From Paracoccus aminovorans (GTDB taxonomy: Bacteria > Pseudomonadota > Alphaproteobacteria > Rhodobacterales > Rhodobacteraceae), in the NCBI RefSeq assembly GCF_900005615.1, contig NZ_LN832559.1, forward strand, positions 224,501 through 288,500: a stretch of DNA of 64,000 nucleotides, written 5' to 3'. Made by a program: the position numbers and the translations under genes. Below, one piece after another: positions 7,203-15,663 of this stretch (its first letter is position 1; each line of letters opens with the position of its first letter). The notes below the pieces were generated by a model, which had not been told where the DNA came from, did no database searches, and worked only from the letters and a program-made list of their open reading frames with translations.

Positions 7203-9410
7203 ATGGTACGCGCCCCGGCCAAAACTTGCCCTAATCTTTCTCGGTTATTCGACGATGCAGAGCCGGAACTGCTGTCAGGATTTCTCAACAGCAAGGCTTT
7301 CGAGAGGTTGGCCTGGCTTGCGACCTACAAGTTCGACCCCGACGATCCGGACGGTCCGACAGCAGCGAGGAATATGCTGCCGAAGGAAAAGAAGGACCGG
7401 CTGGGCCCGCTCGAAGCTGAAGCAGCACGGATTGTCACAATTGCCAGCGACCGCGGCGAATACGTCCTCCAAGGTCTCGCCACGACCACTCTTGAACCGG
7501 ACCGCGCCAAGGAACTTCTGAACCGGCGGGACAAGCTCGCGCGAAGCCTGTGGGCTTTCGCCAACGAGCATGGCTTGTTCGAAGCGGCGGAGAACAGCCT
7601 GCACCTGCGTCTCTACCGGCGCTACGACAAGCACTACCAGACCTTCATGGCTGCGCCTTCGGTCGACGGGGGCCCCGACGCCGGCAGTGCATTGCTCGCC
7701 GAGCTCCTGGTCGACCTCAACAAGCGTCTCGATCGCGGCGACGGCTACAGCATCGACAAGTTCGACATCCCCAAGGACGGGGATGAACCGGCGGCGGAGA
7801 TGTACCTGCTGTTCCATCCCGATCCCCCTACGAGCGTTCGGGAGATCGATGACGATGGCAATCGGTCGAGCATCTATTTTCGGCCGCCCGGAGAGGCGAT
7901 GATTGTTTACACGCCATCGACAGGGCGGGTCCATGTCCGCGCTGGCAACCGAAAGCTCAGACACACCGTTGCCGAACGCTTCATCGAGACTGCTCTCGAG
8001 CAGACCTACTCCAACCAGCCCGTGGACTTTCAGGCCTACGACATTTCGCAGTTTCTGCGGGGGCTCGATCTTGAACCGCCGGAACTCGACGACGTGGTGA
8101 TCGACCGCGCGCAGGTGATCCGCGCTGACATCAGCATCGGCAATTTGGCAAACCGTCTCTCGCTTTCCACCACAATCGACCAGGATATCTCGGAAATCAT
8201 CGACAGCCAGCCGGGCCTTCCGAAGATTTTCGAGCGCGCGCTCGCAATCCGTTTCGTCGAGATTGCGGTCCGGTATTTCCGCGCGGGACGGGATGAGGCG
8301 CAAACCCTCAACTTCACGCTCACCGACCGCAACACGAGCAGCCTTCTTAGCATCGACGACCCGTTCGAGCGAGTTCTGGGGCATCGCTTGCTCAGACACT
8401 GGAACATCCTCCGTGATGGTCGCGCACCGGGCGATGAGGAGAGCATGGCTGTCATGCCCGCCTTGCTGGCCATCTGGGACATCGGAGCTGACAGGGTTAC
8501 CGGCGCATGGCTCCAAACTCGCGGTGTCGATCCTGGCCTCCTGACCGATCTGGGCTTCCTCGTTCCCGCCGGTTGGGAAGGAGACGACCTGATCGACGAT
8601 GAAGACGAGGTCGGTCCGGTTGCGGCCGAAGTGGTCGTTCGGGTCGATAAGGGAGATGCGGAGGAAGGCGACCGAAAGGTGGCCGACCTCAAGGTCACCG
8701 AGGGACAGGTGACGTCTGCGGGCGACCCGGATCGCTACAGGATATATCGGGTGCGCGACGGCTGGGTCGCGCAACACCTGAAGGCACGTCTCGAACAAGT
8801 GCTGGATGCGCCTGCCATCGAGAAGTTGACCGATCATCTCCTCTACCTTGGAACGCTCAGTGTCGATGGCGGCGATGTTCCGATCTACCTTGCGCGTGGT
8901 CTCGACCGGGAGAGGGTCCGGTCGGCCGTCGATACGGAACTTCGGTCGCGCCATAACCTCGGTATCGGACTGGTTCTGCAGGCAGGCACCGCTCCCGGAC
9001 CGTGCCTGGCGGCCAATGTTCTGACGCCGCTTGTTGATCAGGTTGACACCAAGCAAGCCGAAATCGCGTTGGTCGCAGACAAGCTCCGGTCCGTGTTCCG
9101 GCGACATCGGATATTGGCCCGTGGAGGCATGACCGTCGGACTAACCCGTAGCGGCGATGATATCGCGACCCTCTTCGTGCCAGGAAAAGGCACCATCGAC
9201 ATCAAGGGCGAAAATCGCATCCAGATCATCCAGCGGCTAGTCGATGCCCACAACAATGGCCCGATGCCGATGTCGACCAAGGATCTTGTCAAGGGAATCG
9301 CCGAAGACCAGTCCCTGTCGAACATCTTCAAGCAGCCGCTCTGGGACAAGCTGAAGGCCAACTTTCTGAGAAGTCTCGGCGCCAAAGGGCCGTGGGAGAT
9401 CGCTATCTGA
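7203..9410 (+). CDS. Large protein of unknown function (735 aa)
   Basis: I do not recognise this protein. It is acidic, mostly soluble and without membrane segments. The C-terminal 60 residues (IDIKGENRIQIIQRLVDAH... to LGAKGPWEI) look like a winged-helix domain, and residues about 490-530 are charged and linker-like. No Walker, nuclease or protease motif is obvious. It lies alone, divergent from the integrase cassette, with its own upstream region and three direct repeats right after it. Large unknown genes in this position of prophages are often superinfection-exclusion or defence genes, but nothing in the sequence proves that here. Confidence 0.6.
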   Translation: MVRAPAKTCPNLSRLFDDAEPELLSGFLNSKAFERLAWLATYKFDPDDPDGPTAARNMLPKEKKDRLGPLEAEAARIVTIASDRGEYVLQGLATTTLEPDRAKELLNRRDKLARSLWAFANEHGLFEAAENSLHLRLYRRYDKHYQTFMAAPSVDGGPDAGSALLAELLVDLNKRLDRGDGYSIDKFDIPKDGDEPAAEMYLLFHPDPPTSVREIDDDGNRSSIYFRPPGEAMIVYTPSTGRVHVRAGNRKLRHTVAERFIETALEQTYSNQPVDFQAYDISQFLRGLDLEPPELDDVVIDRAQVIRADISIGNLANRLSLSTTIDQDISEIIDSQPGLPKIFERALAIRFVEIAVRYFRAGRDEAQTLNFTLTDRNTSSLLSIDDPFERVLGHRLLRHWNILRDGRAPGDEESMAVMPALLAIWDIGADRVTGAWLQTRGVDPGLLTDLGFLVPAGWEGDDLIDDEDEVGPVAAEVVVRVDKGDAEEGDRKVADLKVTEGQVTSAGDPDRYRIYRVRDGWVAQHLKARLEQVLDAPAIEKLTDHLLYLGTLSVDGGDVPIYLARGLDRERVRSAVDTELRSRHNLGIGLVLQAGTAPGPCLAANVLTPLVDQVDTKQAEIALVADKLRSVFRRHRILARGGMTVGLTRSGDDIATLFVPGKGTIDIKGENRIQIIQRLVDAHNNGPMPMSTKDLVKGIAEDQSLSNIFKQPLWDKLKANFLRSLGAKGPWEIAI

Positions 9411-9415
9411 CAGCT

Positions 9416-9458
9416 GGCTCCGATCCGGCTCCGATTGGGGGGTCTGACGGGCTCCGAT
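9416..9458. repeat. Three direct repeats GGCTCCGAT
   Basis: The nonamer GGCTCCGAT occurs at 9416-9424, 9427-9435 and 9450-9458, so the copies start 11 and 23 bases apart, about one and two helical turns. They lie between the end of the 735-residue gene and the zinc-finger gene at 9504, where an operator for the early module would be expected. No binding protein is identified. Confidence 0.5.
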
Positions 9459-9503
9459 TCTTCAGGCCAATGGGAGTGCTCCATCGATCAGAGGAGCACT
9501 TCC

Positions 9504-9749
9504 ATGCCGACTCCCTTCCCCTCGCGCCAAGCAGCCCAGACGAGCTGGTCCGGTGCAGCGAAGACCAAGCCCACCACCCACAACTCGGAATGGCGCTGCA
9601 CGCGCTGTGACAAGCTGCTCGGCGTCTGCCGGGACGGCCGCATGCACCTGCGCTTCGCGCGGGGGCACGAGTATCTCGTGGGCTTTCCGGTTCAGGCCAC
9701 CTGCCGCGGCTGCGGCACACTGAACAACGCGACCGCACCCGCGCGCTGA
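9504..9749 (+). CDS. Com-like zinc-finger protein
   Basis: An 81-residue protein starting at ATG 9504 behind GAGGAG (9491-9496). Two Cys pairs, RCTRCDKLLG and TCRGCGTLN, lie about 35 residues apart and resemble the Com family of phage Mu-type translational regulators, which bind mRNA through a zinc knuckle. The central part RFARGHEYLVGFP is specific to relatives in Rhodobacterales phages. It is the first gene of the plus-strand early module. A regulatory role is inferred from the family, not shown. Confidence 0.6.
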   Translation: MPTPFPSRQAAQTSWSGAAKTKPTTHNSEWRCTRCDKLLGVCRDGRMHLRFARGHEYLVGFPVQATCRGCGTLNNATAPAR

Positions 9750-9848
9750 CGCGCGCATTCACCCAACCCCCAGAAATCGCAGAGACGCGCGACGTCCTGA
9801 CCTGGCCACGAGAAGGCGCCGGACGCCTGGCCGCAAGGCAGGCGTCCG

Positions 9849-10571
9849 ATGTCCTTCGCGTGGCACGAGATCCGTGATCACCTCATGCATTCATCCACGA
9901 ACCTTCACTTCCAGCGCAGTTTCGACGCCGTCCGGCGTGCGCAGGCCCCCCTCGCGCCGTTCCGGGATCCGGCGGCCCTGCTGGACGGGCTGCATCGCAC
10001 GACCGGCGATCCGGCCCGGAAGAACGTCATCCTCTCCGCGCTGGTCGGGGCGGCGCAGGGCAAGGGGCCCGCGTCCGACTGCGCCCTGACGCTGCTGTTG
10101 CTGGCGCTCTGGCCGGGCCTCGACGCCATCCGTCGCCGGTCGCTCTGGCGCAGGCTCGGCACTGCCGACGAGGTCGCGTCCGACGTGCTGGCGCGCACCA
10201 CTGAGGCGGTCCGCGGCCTCGACCTCGGGCGCGTCAACTGGATCGCGGCCACGGTGCTGCGAAATGTCGAGCGCGATATGATCCGCGTGCGCCAGCGCGA
10301 CACGGCGCGCGAACATCTCGCCAGTGGCGCCGATACCGACGAGGTGGCGGACAGCGGCGAAAGCGGCATCGGCGCAACCGGGTACGCCCGGCTAAACGGC
10401 GCCGTGCGGAAGCTGCTCGGCGATGACGCCCTGCTGGTGATCCGCGTGGCAATCGAAGGCTTCTCGCAGGCGGAAGTCGCGGTCGAGCTGGGCCTGACCG
10501 AGGCCGCCGCCCGCAAGCGGTACCAGCGCGCCATGCGCCGACTGCACGACGCCCTCGAGGAAACCCCCTGA
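9849..10571 (+). CDS. Sigma-70-like region 4 protein
   Basis: A 240-residue protein. The C-terminal 45 residues have a sigma-70 region 4 type helix-turn-helix (GFSQAEVAVELGLTEAAARKRYQRAMRRL). The middle (about 90-150) resembles region 2 helices without clear -10 recognition residues. It may be a phage sigma-like or transcription-regulating protein that controls the early or late operon. The start ATG 9849 has no strong ribosome binding site. Confidence 0.65.
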   Translation: MSFAWHEIRDHLMHSSTNLHFQRSFDAVRRAQAPLAPFRDPAALLDGLHRTTGDPARKNVILSALVGAAQGKGPASDCALTLLLLALWPGLDAIRRRSLWRRLGTADEVASDVLARTTEAVRGLDLGRVNWIAATVLRNVERDMIRVRQRDTAREHLASGADTDEVADSGESGIGATGYARLNGAVRKLLGDDALLVIRVAIEGFSQAEVAVELGLTEAAARKRYQRAMRRLHDALEETP

Positions 10572-10655
10572 CCCGATGTCCCGATCCGGTCCCGCCGGTG
10601 GCTTTTTCCATTCGAGCGCCCCGAGCGCCTTCCCTCCAACCGAAAGCAGACACGC

Positions 10656-10850
10656 ATGAACCGCACTGCCGATCTGTCGCTCGAGGATTTCAGGCGTCTT
10701 CCGGGGCTCTATCGCCGCTGGGAGCTGACCGAGGTCTGCGAGCCCAACCGCAACTATCAGATCGAGGACGCCGGCGCCCATGCCGACGGGACGCCGCTGT
10801 TGGCGATCTACGTCGCCGAGCCCGCGCCCGACGTCCGCGAGGCCGCGTGA
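10656..10850 (+). CDS. Small phage protein, unknown
   Basis: A 64-residue acidic protein that begins MNRTADLSLEDFRRLPGLYRRW. No known domain is visible. Its stop overlaps the ATG at 10850 of the next frame, which supports that it is translated in the early operon. Function unknown. Confidence 0.5.
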   Translation: MNRTADLSLEDFRRLPGLYRRWELTEVCEPNRNYQIEDAGAHADGTPLLAIYVAEPAPDVREAA

Positions 10851-10888
10851 TGCGCCTTCTCGATCACATCATTTCACGGAGAACCGCC

Positions 10889-11185
10889 ATGCCGGACCAG
10901 CCGGACGACATCACCCGTCTTCGCAAGGCGAGCTACGCGCTCGAAGACCTCCCCGAAACCATCGCCTTCCCGCAGCGCGCCGGTGACGAGCCGCGCGAGC
11001 CGCTGCCGGTCGTCGAGGCGACCGTCGACGAGATCGCCTTCGCGATCGTGGAGGCGGAGCGGGAGAGCACGGTCGCCTACCGCCGCGCCGATGCACTGAA
11101 GCGGCTCTACAAGCTCGCCCGCGAGGCGGGGTGCATCGGCGCAGATCGCGCCGCCACGACGGTGATGAAGAAGGAGGGCCAGTGA
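10889..11185 (+). CDS. Small phage protein, unknown
   Basis: A 98-residue protein, helical and charged, with AIVEAERESTVAYRRADALKRLYKLA as its central segment. The start at 10889 has GGAG at 10878-10881; an upstream in-frame ATG at 10850 that overlaps the previous stop is an alternative. The stop overlaps the ATG of the Sak4-like gene (TGATG). Its place next to a recombination ATPase suggests a replication or recombination accessory role, which is an inference. Confidence 0.55.
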   Translation: MPDQPDDITRLRKASYALEDLPETIAFPQRAGDEPREPLPVVEATVDEIAFAIVEAERESTVAYRRADALKRLYKLAREAGCIGADRAATTVMKKEGQ

Positions 11186-12060
11186 TGGCCCTTCCCATCA
11201 TCGGCGCCGATGAGCGGCTCGCGCAACGCAAGGGCATCAAGGGCGTCATCTTCGGCCGATCCGGCATCGGCAAGACCAGCCTGCTCTGGACGCTGAACGC
11301 CTCGACCACGCTCTTCCTCGATCTCGAGGCTGGCGATCTGGCTGTCGAGGGGCTGGAGATCGACACCCTCCGGCCCCGCACCTGGAAGGAGTGCCGCGAT
11401 TTCGCGGTGTTCATCGGCGGGCCGAACCCGGCGCTGCGCGAGGACCAGCCGTACAGCCAGGCGCATTTCGACGAGGTCTGCGGGCGCTACGGCGACCCGG
11501 CGGTGATCGGCAAATACGAGACCGTCTTCATCGACTCGATCACCGTGGCCGGGCGGCTCTGCTTCCAGTGGTGCCGCGGCCAGCCCGAGGCGTTTTCCGA
11601 GAAGACCGGCAAGCCCGACATCCGTGGCGCCTACGGCCTGCACGGCCGCGAGATGATCGGGTGGCTGACCCACCTGCAGCACACGCGCGGCAAGCATGTC
11701 TGGTTCGTGGGCATCCTCGACGAACGGCTCGATGACTTCAATCGCAAGGTTTTCCAGCCGCAGATAGACGGCTCGAAGACCGGGCTCGAACTGCCCGGGA
11801 TCGTGGATCAGGTCATCACCATGGCCGACATCCCGGACCCCGGCGGCCAGCCGCAGCGCGCCTTCGTCTGCCAGACGCTGAACCCCTGGGGCTTTCCGGC
11901 CAAGGACCGCTCCGGCCGCCTCGACAGGGTCGAGGCCCCGCATCTCGGACGGCTGATGGAGAAGATCCAGCGCCCCGCGGCGCCTGCCTCCGAACGCCTG
12001 ACCTGGCCGCCGGTGACGCCCGCCGATCCCGCCCCCGCGCAGGAGCCCGGCCATGGCTGA
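11185..12060 (+). CDS. Sak4-like phage recombination ATPase
   Basis: A 291-residue RecA-fold ATPase. Walker A is GRSGIGKTS (residues 24-32) and the Walker B-like strand is YETVFIDSI (about 111). The size and single RecA core match phage Sak4-type proteins, which promote single-strand annealing together with a phage SSB. The next gene encodes a protein that fits that partner. The C-terminal 25 residues are Pro/Ala-rich and probably disordered, as in proteins that interact through a tail. The start ATG 11185 overlaps the preceding stop. Confidence 0.75.
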   Translation: MALPIIGADERLAQRKGIKGVIFGRSGIGKTSLLWTLNASTTLFLDLEAGDLAVEGLEIDTLRPRTWKECRDFAVFIGGPNPALREDQPYSQAHFDEVCGRYGDPAVIGKYETVFIDSITVAGRLCFQWCRGQPEAFSEKTGKPDIRGAYGLHGREMIGWLTHLQHTRGKHVWFVGILDERLDDFNRKVFQPQIDGSKTGLELPGIVDQVITMADIPDPGGQPQRAFVCQTLNPWGFPAKDRSGRLDRVEAPHLGRLMEKIQRPAAPASERLTWPPVTPADPAPAQEPGHG

Positions 12061-12158
12061 GCGCCTCTCATGCCCGGTGTCCCGATCCGGTCGCCGGGGT
12101 GGCTTTTCTCCTCTGACGCCACTGCGCGTCCCATCCTCCAACTGAAAGGAGCCGCGCA

Positions 12159-12779
12159 ATGTCCGGACCCTGGAACGACTTCAACTCTGCCCAATCCAAC
12201 ACCAACGTCATCCCGAAGGGCACGCTCGCCAAGGTGCGCCTGACGCTCCGCCCGGGCGGTTTCGACGACGCCTCGCAGGGCTGGACCGGCGGCTGGGCGC
12301 GCCGCGCCGCCACCGGCGCCGTCTATCTCGACGCCGAATACACGGTGCTCGAAGGGCCCTATGCCCGGCGCAAGGTCTGGTCGCTGATCGGACTCTACAG
12401 CCCGAAGGGCCCGGACTGGGCCAACATGGGGCGCGGCCTGATCCGTGGCATCCTCAACTCGGCGCGCGGCGTGTCGGACAAGGACAACTCGCCCGAGGCG
12501 CAGGCGCGCCGCCGCATCAACGGGTTCGGTGATCTCGACGGCGTCGAATTCGTCGCCCGCATCGACATCGGCACCGACACCAACGGCGAGGACAAGAACG
12601 AGATCCGCGCTGCGGTCACCCCCGATCACCGCGACTACGCCGCGCTGATGGGCACGGTCGCGCCGCAGTTCGCCGCCGCCCCGGCGCAGGGCCAAGCCAC
12701 GCAGCCCACCACGGCCACCCAGCCCAGCCAGCCCGCGTCCGCCCCCGGCAATGCCGGTCGGCCGAGCTGGGCGCAGTAA
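12159..12779 (+). CDS. Phage ssDNA-binding-like protein
   Basis: A 206-residue protein with AAAGGAG ahead of ATG 12159. Residues 1-160 form a beta-rich domain (KGTLAKVRLTLRPGG, YLDAEYTVLEGPY, VEFVARIDIGTD) like phage DUF669/SSB-type proteins that follow Sak4 ATPases. The last 45 residues are Gln/Pro/Ala/Thr-rich and end in PSWAQ, as in SSB tails. It probably coats single-stranded DNA in phage replication and recombination. Confidence 0.6.
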   Translation: MSGPWNDFNSAQSNTNVIPKGTLAKVRLTLRPGGFDDASQGWTGGWARRAATGAVYLDAEYTVLEGPYARRKVWSLIGLYSPKGPDWANMGRGLIRGILNSARGVSDKDNSPEAQARRRINGFGDLDGVEFVARIDIGTDTNGEDKNEIRAAVTPDHRDYAALMGTVAPQFAAAPAQGQATQPTTATQPSQPASAPGNAGRPSWAQ

Positions 12780-12793
12780 GGGGGAGACCGGCC

Positions 12794-14482
12794 ATGCGCC
12801 TGCGCCCCCGCCAGAAGACCTTCGTCGAGCGCAGCGTGGCTGCGCTCGCTTCCCGCGGCAACACGCTGGGCGTGGCGCCCACCGGCGCGGGCAAGACCAT
12901 CATGCTCTCGGCGGTCACCGGCGAGATGATCGGCCACGGCGCAAAGGCCTGCGTGCTCGCCCATCGCGACGAGCTGACTGCACAGAACCGCGCCAAGTTC
13001 CAGCGCGTGGTGCCGGGCGTCGCTACCTCGGTGATCGACGCCACCGAAAAATCCTGGAACGGCCAGGTCGCATTCGCCATGGTGCCGACGCTGGCGCGCG
13101 CCTCGAACCTCGCCGACATGCCGCGCCTCGACCTGCTTGTTGTCGACGAGGCGCACCATGCCGTCGCCGACAGCTATCGCCGCATCATCGACCGGGTGCG
13201 CGAGGCCAATCCCGATGCACGCATCTTCGGTGTCACGGCGACGCCGAACCGGGGCGACAGGAAGGGCCTGCGCGAGGTCTTCGACAATGTCGCCGATCAG
13301 GTGCGGCTGGGCGAGCTGATCGCCTCGGGCCACCTGGTGCCGCCGCGCACCTTTGTCATCGATGTCGGTGTCCGGGACGAATTGCGGTCCGTCCGCAAGA
13401 CCATGTCGGATTTCGACATGGCGGAGGTGGCGGGCATCATGGACCGCGCCCCCGTCACCGACGAGGTGATCCGCCACTGGAAGGAAAAGGCGGGCGACCG
13501 GCAGACCGTGGTGTTCTGCTCCACCGTCGCCCACGCCGAGCATGTCACCGAGGCGTTCAGGGCGGCGGGCGTTTCCGCCGCGCTGATCCACGGCGATCTG
13601 GCGGCAGAAACCCGCAAGGCGATCCTCGCCGACTACGCGGCGGGCGACATCCGCGTCGTCGTCAACGTGGCGGTGCTGACCGAGGGATGGGACCATCCGC
13701 CCACCTCCTGCGTCGTGCTGCTGCGGCCCAGCTCCTACAAGTCCACGATGATCCAGATGGTCGGGCGCGGGCTGCGCACCGTCGATCCGGAGGAACACCC
13801 CGGCATCGTGAAGACCGACTGCGTCGTGCTGGATTTCGGGACGTCGAGCCTGATCCACGGCACGCTGGAACAGGATGTCGATCTCGACGGCAAGACCGAA
13901 ACCGGCGAGGCGCCGACCAAGACCTGTCCTGCCTGCGAGGCGGAGATCCCGCTGGCCGCCACCGAATGCCCGCTCTGCGGCGAGGCGTTCCCGCGGGAGG
14001 ACGAAGAGACCGGTGAAGGTGGCGGTGCTGCGCCGCTGTCGGGCTTCATGATGACGGAAATCGACCTGCTGAAGCGGTCCAGCTTCGCCTGGGTCGACAT
14101 CTACGGCACGGACGACGCGCTGATGGCCACGGGCTTCACAGCCTGGGGCGGCATCTTCTGGCTGGACGGGGTCTGGTACGCCATCGGCGGGGCGAAGGGC
14201 GAGCGCCCCCACCTGTTGGGTGTCGGTGAGCGCACTGTCTGCCTCGCGCAGGCCGACGACTGGCTGAACACCCATGAGACCGACGAAAGCGCCTTCAAGA
14301 CCCGGTCCTGGCTGCGCCAGCCGCCGACCGAAAAGCAGCTGCAGTATCTGCCGCCTGAGTGTCGCCATGACTTCGGCCTGACGCGCTACCGCGCCTCGGC
14401 GCTGATGACCTTCGGCTTCAACAAGCGCGCCATCCGCCAGCTGATCGACACGGCCGCCCGGCCCGAACGGAGGGCGGCATGA
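12794..14482 (+). CDS. SF2 DEAD/DEAH helicase
   Basis: A 562-residue superfamily 2 helicase. It has motif I APTGAGKT (28-35), motif II DEAH within LLVVDEAHHAVAD (about 117), motif III TATPNR, and motif VI QMVGRGLR. A four-Cys zinc knuckle (CPACEAEIPLAATECPLCG, about 377-395) follows the helicase core, and a phage-specific C-terminal domain ends the protein. Such helicases are common in the early region of Rhodobacterales siphoviruses. It probably unwinds DNA during phage replication. GGGGAG precedes the ATG. Confidence 0.88.
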   Translation: MRLRPRQKTFVERSVAALASRGNTLGVAPTGAGKTIMLSAVTGEMIGHGAKACVLAHRDELTAQNRAKFQRVVPGVATSVIDATEKSWNGQVAFAMVPTLARASNLADMPRLDLLVVDEAHHAVADSYRRIIDRVREANPDARIFGVTATPNRGDRKGLREVFDNVADQVRLGELIASGHLVPPRTFVIDVGVRDELRSVRKTMSDFDMAEVAGIMDRAPVTDEVIRHWKEKAGDRQTVVFCSTVAHAEHVTEAFRAAGVSAALIHGDLAAETRKAILADYAAGDIRVVVNVAVLTEGWDHPPTSCVVLLRPSSYKSTMIQMVGRGLRTVDPEEHPGIVKTDCVVLDFGTSSLIHGTLEQDVDLDGKTETGEAPTKTCPACEAEIPLAATECPLCGEAFPREDEETGEGGGAAPLSGFMMTEIDLLKRSSFAWVDIYGTDDALMATGFTAWGGIFWLDGVWYAIGGAKGERPHLLGVGERTVCLAQADDWLNTHETDESAFKTRSWLRQPPTEKQLQYLPPECRHDFGLTRYRASALMTFGFNKRAIRQLIDTAARPERRAA

Positions 14483-14485
14483 CCC

Positions 14486-14896
14486 ATGGCCTCCATCACC
14501 CCCATCACGGCCGAGGACCGGCGGCGGCTCTGGCATCCGCGTGGAACGCTCTGTGCTGTCTGCCGGCAACCCACCCGTGGTTTTGGCTGGTTCGATCCGC
14601 ACCGGTCGAAGCGGCCCCGGCCCTCGGTCTGGTTCTGCTCGATGCCCTGCCAGTCCTTCTGGACGCGCTTGGCGCGGGAGCGTTTCGCCATGGTTGACCT
14701 GACCGAGGAAGAGCGCGCCGCGATCACGGCCACCATGAAGCGCGTGGCGCTGCTGATGGACGAGATCGGCTGGGCCACACCGCTTGCCGACCTGACCGAG
14801 GCGCAGGTGCGCGCGCTGATCGAGGAAGCCGTCGAGGGCTTCCGCGAGGCCATGTCCGACATCGCCCGGGCGCAGACGCCGGAGGTGCCGTTTTGA
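14486..14896 (+). CDS. DUF6511-type protein
   Basis: A 136-residue protein. The N-terminal 55 residues have a treble-clef-like zinc site (LCAVCRQP ... WFCSMPCQSFW) and the rest is helical. This matches DUF6511, a small phage family of unknown function found next to the helicase and nuclease genes. Its stop overlaps the TTG start of the nuclease (TTGA). Confidence 0.65.
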   Translation: MASITPITAEDRRRLWHPRGTLCAVCRQPTRGFGWFDPHRSKRPRPSVWFCSMPCQSFWTRLARERFAMVDLTEEERAAITATMKRVALLMDEIGWATPLADLTEAQVRALIEEAVEGFREAMSDIARAQTPEVPF

Positions 14897-15663
14897 CCCT
14901 CGATTACAATCGTCGGCCCAGTTTCGCGGAGCAGGTCAACGCCGCCGTCGATCAGGCGCTGACCGCCGATCAGGCGACGCGGCCGCCCCGCGACTACCTC
15001 GGCGGCTCGCGCCTCGGCCATGCCTGCGAGCGCGCCCTGCAGTTCGAGTTCACGGCGACGCCGAAGGACGAGGGCCAGGACTTCAGCGGCCAATCGCTGC
15101 GCATCTTCGCCATCGGCCACGCGCTCGAGGATCTGGCCGTGGCCTGGCTGCGCGGCGCCAGGTTCGACCTCTACACTCGCAAGGGCAACCGGCCTGATGG
15201 CGGCCAGTTCGGTTTCTCGGTCGCGGGCGGGCGCATCCGCGGTCATGTCGACGGCATCATCGCCGCGGGGCCCGAAGGCTTCGAGCTGGCCGTTCCCGCT
15301 CTCTGGGAATGCAAGACGATGAACGCGAAGAACTGGCGCGCCTGCGTCAAGGACGGCGTGACCAAGTCGAAGCCGGTCTATGCCGCGCAGATCGCGCTCT
15401 ACCAGGCCTATATGGAAGGAACGGTCCCCGGCATCTCGGCCGCGTCCGCGCTCTTCACCGCGATCAACAAGGACACCGCCGAGCTTCACCATGAGCTGGT
15501 GCCCTTCGACGCCGAGCTCGCGCAGCGCATGTCTGACCGAGGCGTGCGGATCCTGCAGGCGACCGACGCGGGCGAGTTGCTGCCGCGCATCGCCACCACG
15601 CCCGACTTCTTCGAATGCCGTTTCTGCCCGTGGTCCGAGCGCTGCTGGAGGCTGCCGGCATGA
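14893..15663 (+). CDS. PD-(D/E)XK exonuclease, Cas4/RecB-like
   Basis: A 256-residue nuclease that starts at TTG 14893 inside the previous stop. The PD-(D/E)XK motif is split as GHVDGII (about 116) and WECKTM (about 137), and the C-terminal cluster FFECRFCPWSERCW, with an upstream Cys (GHACERA), could hold an Fe-S cluster as in Cas4 and AddB-type nucleases. It probably processes DNA ends in the phage recombination pathway with Sak4 and the SSB-like protein. The stop overlaps the next start (ATGA). Confidence 0.75.
   Translation: MTLDYNRRPSFAEQVNAAVDQALTADQATRPPRDYLGGSRLGHACERALQFEFTATPKDEGQDFSGQSLRIFAIGHALEDLAVAWLRGARFDLYTRKGNRPDGGQFGFSVAGGRIRGHVDGIIAAGPEGFELAVPALWECKTMNAKNWRACVKDGVTKSKPVYAAQIALYQAYMEGTVPGISAASALFTAINKDTAELHHELVPFDAELAQRMSDRGVRILQATDAGELLPRIATTPDFFECRFCPWSERCWRLPA

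Noticed and set aside
7275..9107. 610-codon open frame on the minus strand
   Set aside because: It is the antisense shadow of the 735-residue gene; GC-rich DNA keeps the opposite frame open, and the plus-strand frame has the better composition and extent.
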